Shown: positions 5,917-7,218 of the stretch, piece by piece
How positions within the stretch are numbered: position 1 is the stretch's first letter
How the letters are laid out: each line of letters begins with the position of its first letter
Assembly: GCA_050184225.1 (NCBI GenBank)
Contig: JBFXAN010000250.1
Coordinates: 1 to 7,218, forward strand
From: JBFXAN01 sp050184225
Lineage (GTDB): Bacteria > Chloroflexota > Dehalococcoidia > CAUJGQ01
Direction: 5' to 3'
DNA length: 7,218 nt
Notes under the pieces: model-generated
The model's database searches: none
Told to the model about the DNA's origin: nothing
What the model saw: the letters and a program-made list of their open reading frames with translations, nothing else
Translations under genes and position numbers: made by a program

Positions 5917-6471
5917 GTCTGTGCCGACCAGCCACGTCAGGAGCGCCTGAGCATGACCTACGGCTCCAGCCTGCCCCCTGCGTCGGCGCAGCGTCGATTG
6001 GTGGCTCGGTCGGCGCCCCGGATGAGGTACTGGCCTCCGCTCGGCTTGCCCCAGCAATATCTCAAGGCACAATAATGCAACTCCTGGTGGCGCAGCATCG
6101 CCCGGTCGTTGCGCACTGCATTGGCGCTCCAGCGGAGTGCCTGTTTGACTTGTTTGTAGCCCTGCTCCACCCAATTTCCAAGCACATGGAGCCGCACGAC
6201 CTCCGTGAGGTCCGTCTTGGTCAGTGCCGCCTCCTGAGCATGGACGGTGTTCGGTGTGGGCAGATTTGTGAGCAGGACCTTACGGCCCGACACGAACTTC
6301 CAACTCCCACCACGTTTCCGTATGACCTTCGCGGAAGGTGCGCTCCGCCGCCTGCCAGTCGCCCGCCGCCTCCGGCCCGTTCCAGGCCGCGGCGTGTGCC
6401 ACTTCCTCCAGCGAGCTGATCGGGTCGACCAGCGCCCACCAGGCATGCGACGGCCGCAGCACGAGCACATA
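5884..6471 (-). pseudogene. Decayed 5'-truncated IS701-family transposase
   Basis: Three pieces in two frames rebuild the C-terminal part of an IS701-type DDE transposase. From about 6468 to 6283 one frame gives LRPSHAWWALVDPISSLEE and FREGHTETWWELEV. From about 6285 to 5955 the second frame gives LLTNLPTPNT, then VVRLHVLGNWVEQGYKQVKQ and ALRW, the hallmark 'NWVEQ.YKQVK' block containing the likely catalytic Glu. From about 5930 to 5884 the first frame returns with DSLPMLQAILD and a stop. TAG replaces an expected Trp codon after GGRLEP (near 5957). Roughly 30 residues expected between the WWELEV part and LLTNLP are missing, as is the whole N-terminal half with the first catalytic aspartates. 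The copy cannot be active. Family identity rests on these recalled motifs and is fairly sure; the exact ends of the remnant are not, since no inverted repeats were recognised. Confidence 0.8.
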
Positions 6472-6789
6472 CTATTCGTCAGTCTGGCGAAGGTTATCAC
6501 TCGTGAGTGCGGTGTCGGGGGGTGGTGGTGCACTCTTTCGCGGCTTCGGACCGCGCTTGAGTGGTCCGGCTGCTTTCGCACGCTCGACTTCGGCGCGCGG
6601 AATCAACCAGATGCGGCCGCCGATGTTCTGACCACGCATCGTGCCGGCCTCCAGACGCTTGCGCACCGTGACCGAGGCGAGGCCGAGCTCGGCCGCCGCT
6701 TCATTGACCGTGATGAGGTCATCCGTACTCACGTCGCGAGCATAGGGAGTGCCCTCGCTTCGGTCCAGCGTGAGGGGCTCGGAGCACAT
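6472..6789 (-). CDS. Small helix-turn-helix DNA-binding protein (excisionase/MerR-like)
   Basis: The protein has 105 residues from ATG 6789, which has GGAAAG (6800-6795) 5 nt upstream. The frame stays open further upstream, but starting there would run through the promoter region of the divergent gene. GTG 6732 lacks a ribosome site. Residues about 26-70 form a winged helix-turn-helix: ITVNEAAAELGLASVTVRKR, then GTMRGQNIGGRIWLIPRAEV. This layout is shared with the HTH_17/excisionase group. A basic, proline-rich tail follows (GPLKRGPKPRKSAPPPPD), ending SDNLRQTDE. The stop at 6472 sits at the edge of the IS701 remnant, so the final residues and stop may be created by that junction. It is divergent from the gene at 6872. 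A GATAAT hexamer (6823-6818, minus) could be its -10, but no good -35 accompanies it. The likely role is a local repressor or activator. Confidence 0.8.
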   Translation of the reverse strand: MCSEPLTLDRSEGTPYARDVSTDDLITVNEAAAELGLASVTVRKRLEAGTMRGQNIGGRIWLIPRAEVERAKAAGPLKRGPKPRKSAPPPPDTALTSDNLRQTDE

Positions 6790-6807
6790 CGACGCTTTCC
6801 GAACCCA

Positions 6808-6836
6808 TTGACGTATTATTATCTCAGAGATACAAT
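6808..6836 (+). promoter_or_regulatory. Near-consensus sigma-70 promoter
   Basis: TTGACG (6808-6813, five of six) and TACAAT (6831-6836, five of six) are separated by exactly 17 bp. The start of transcription would be near 6843, about 29 nt before the TTG start at 6872 and upstream of its GGAGG. The AT-rich stretch here stands out from its GC-rich surroundings. Confidence 0.65.
6820..6832. promoter_or_regulatory. Palindromic operator candidate inside the promoter
   Basis: TATCTC-A-GAGATA is a perfect 6+1+6 palindrome lying in the spacer of the plus-strand promoter and overlapping its -10 hexamer by two bases. It also covers part of the possible GATAAT -10 of the divergent helix-turn-helix gene. 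Bound protein would occlude both promoters, the usual position of an autoregulated repressor site. The neighbouring helix-turn-helix protein is the inferred ligand. Confidence 0.45.
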
Positions 6837-6871
6837 TACAACCGGCCAAGTTCTTTCTATGGAGGCTATCG

Positions 6872-7218
6872 TTGACAAATGACCCGCAGCTGAACCAAGC
6901 GCAGGCGGACGCCATCGCGACCACCTTCGAGGTGATGAACGCTATTGCCAAGACTACGCTCCGTGACCTGCGCCGCGACCCACCCAGGCACCTGGCCGAC
7001 CTCTACTGCCTGGCACACACCGCCTACGCGATCGGTATCCGGGCGGCGAGAGTTCCACAATTGGATCGGATGGTCGTCGCCTCACTCGCCATCAACAACG
7101 CCCGGATCCGCCAGCGACTGGAGACCGCCTACACCAGGCAGCGGATTGAGCCTGGCGCTTGGTGTCTCAGTCTCAACCGGTTCGCGCTCCAGCGGCATGC
7201 CGACCCACCGACGGCCAC
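6872..7218 (+). CDS. Hypothetical protein with TTG start, cut by the window edge
   Basis: The frame opens with TTG at 6872-6874, preceded by a good GGAGG (6861-6865) at 6 nt, and stays open for 115 codons to the end of the window. The in-frame stop at 6809-6811 lies upstream, and no nearer ATG fits the ribosome site. The visible part is helical and basic: TNDPQLNQAQADAIATTFEV, RDLRRDPPRHLADLYCLAHT, DRMVVASLAINNARIRQRLE. I do not recognise the family. The composition suggests a soluble cytoplasmic protein, with no signal peptide or membrane segment. Transcription from the promoter at 6808-6836 would give a short leader. The divergent helix-turn-helix gene suggests local regulation. The complete gene lies beyond the window. 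Confidence 0.75.
   Translation, partial: MTNDPQLNQAQADAIATTFEVMNAIAKTTLRDLRRDPPRHLADLYCLAHTAYAIGIRAARVPQLDRMVVASLAINNARIRQRLETAYTRQRIEPGAWCLSLNRFALQRHADPPTA

Noticed and set aside
6247..6882. Plus-strand open frame of 211 codons
   Set aside because: It is antisense to the transposase remnant and the helix-turn-helix gene, and crosses the promoter at 6808-6836.

Overview
The window looks like an accessory, mobile-element-rich stretch from a high-GC bacterium. The lineage cannot be proved from the sequence. The Prim-Pol/AAA+ fusion, the AlpA/Xis-like regulators, the IS701-type transposase remnant, and the frequent GTG/TTG starts would fit a Chloroflexota or actinobacterial genome. No rRNA, tRNA or CRISPR array was seen.

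Layout. At the left edge is the last third-of-a-hundred residues of a DDE transposase (to 101). It is followed by about 870 bp with no gene I can support (102-974) and a strong 11-bp-stem hairpin (975-1012). From 4688 leftward to 1041 runs a four-gene minus-strand operon: an excisionase-type helix-turn-helix protein (4688-4485), a 107-residue protein of unknown function (4405-4082), a small ADP-ribosyltransferase-like protein (4072-3620), and an 814-residue primase-polymerase/AAA+ helicase-like replication protein (3485-1041). This is the core of an integrated element's excision/replication module (integrative element, plasmid-like element or phage satellite). The matching integrase is not in the window.

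On the plus strand, divergent from that operon, lies a gene for an unrecognised protein of about 345 residues with a C-terminal four-cysteine zinc ribbon (4739-5776). The space between the two divergent genes carries two identical copies of a 10-bp near-palindrome exactly 30 bp apart, which is a likely shared operator. A 47-codon ORF begins inside the stop of the zinc-ribbon gene (ATGA overlap) and runs into the next element.

From 6471 down to 5884 is a decayed, 5'-truncated IS701-family transposase with two frame changes and internal stops. It abuts the 3' end of a second helix-turn-helix gene (6789-6472, minus). That gene is divergent from a plus-strand gene with a TTG start that runs off the window (6872 onward). 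A near-consensus sigma-70 promoter with a perfect 13-bp palindrome in its spacer sits between them, so the small helix-turn-helix protein may autoregulate and control the partial gene.

Points most worth following up are the ART-like protein within a replication operon, with its out-of-frame ATGA start and a CCC-TGA junction; the two divergent operator regions; the coupled small ORF; and the intergenic stretch 3486-3619, which has an orphan Shine-Dalgarno sequence and a Cys-containing mini-ORF.
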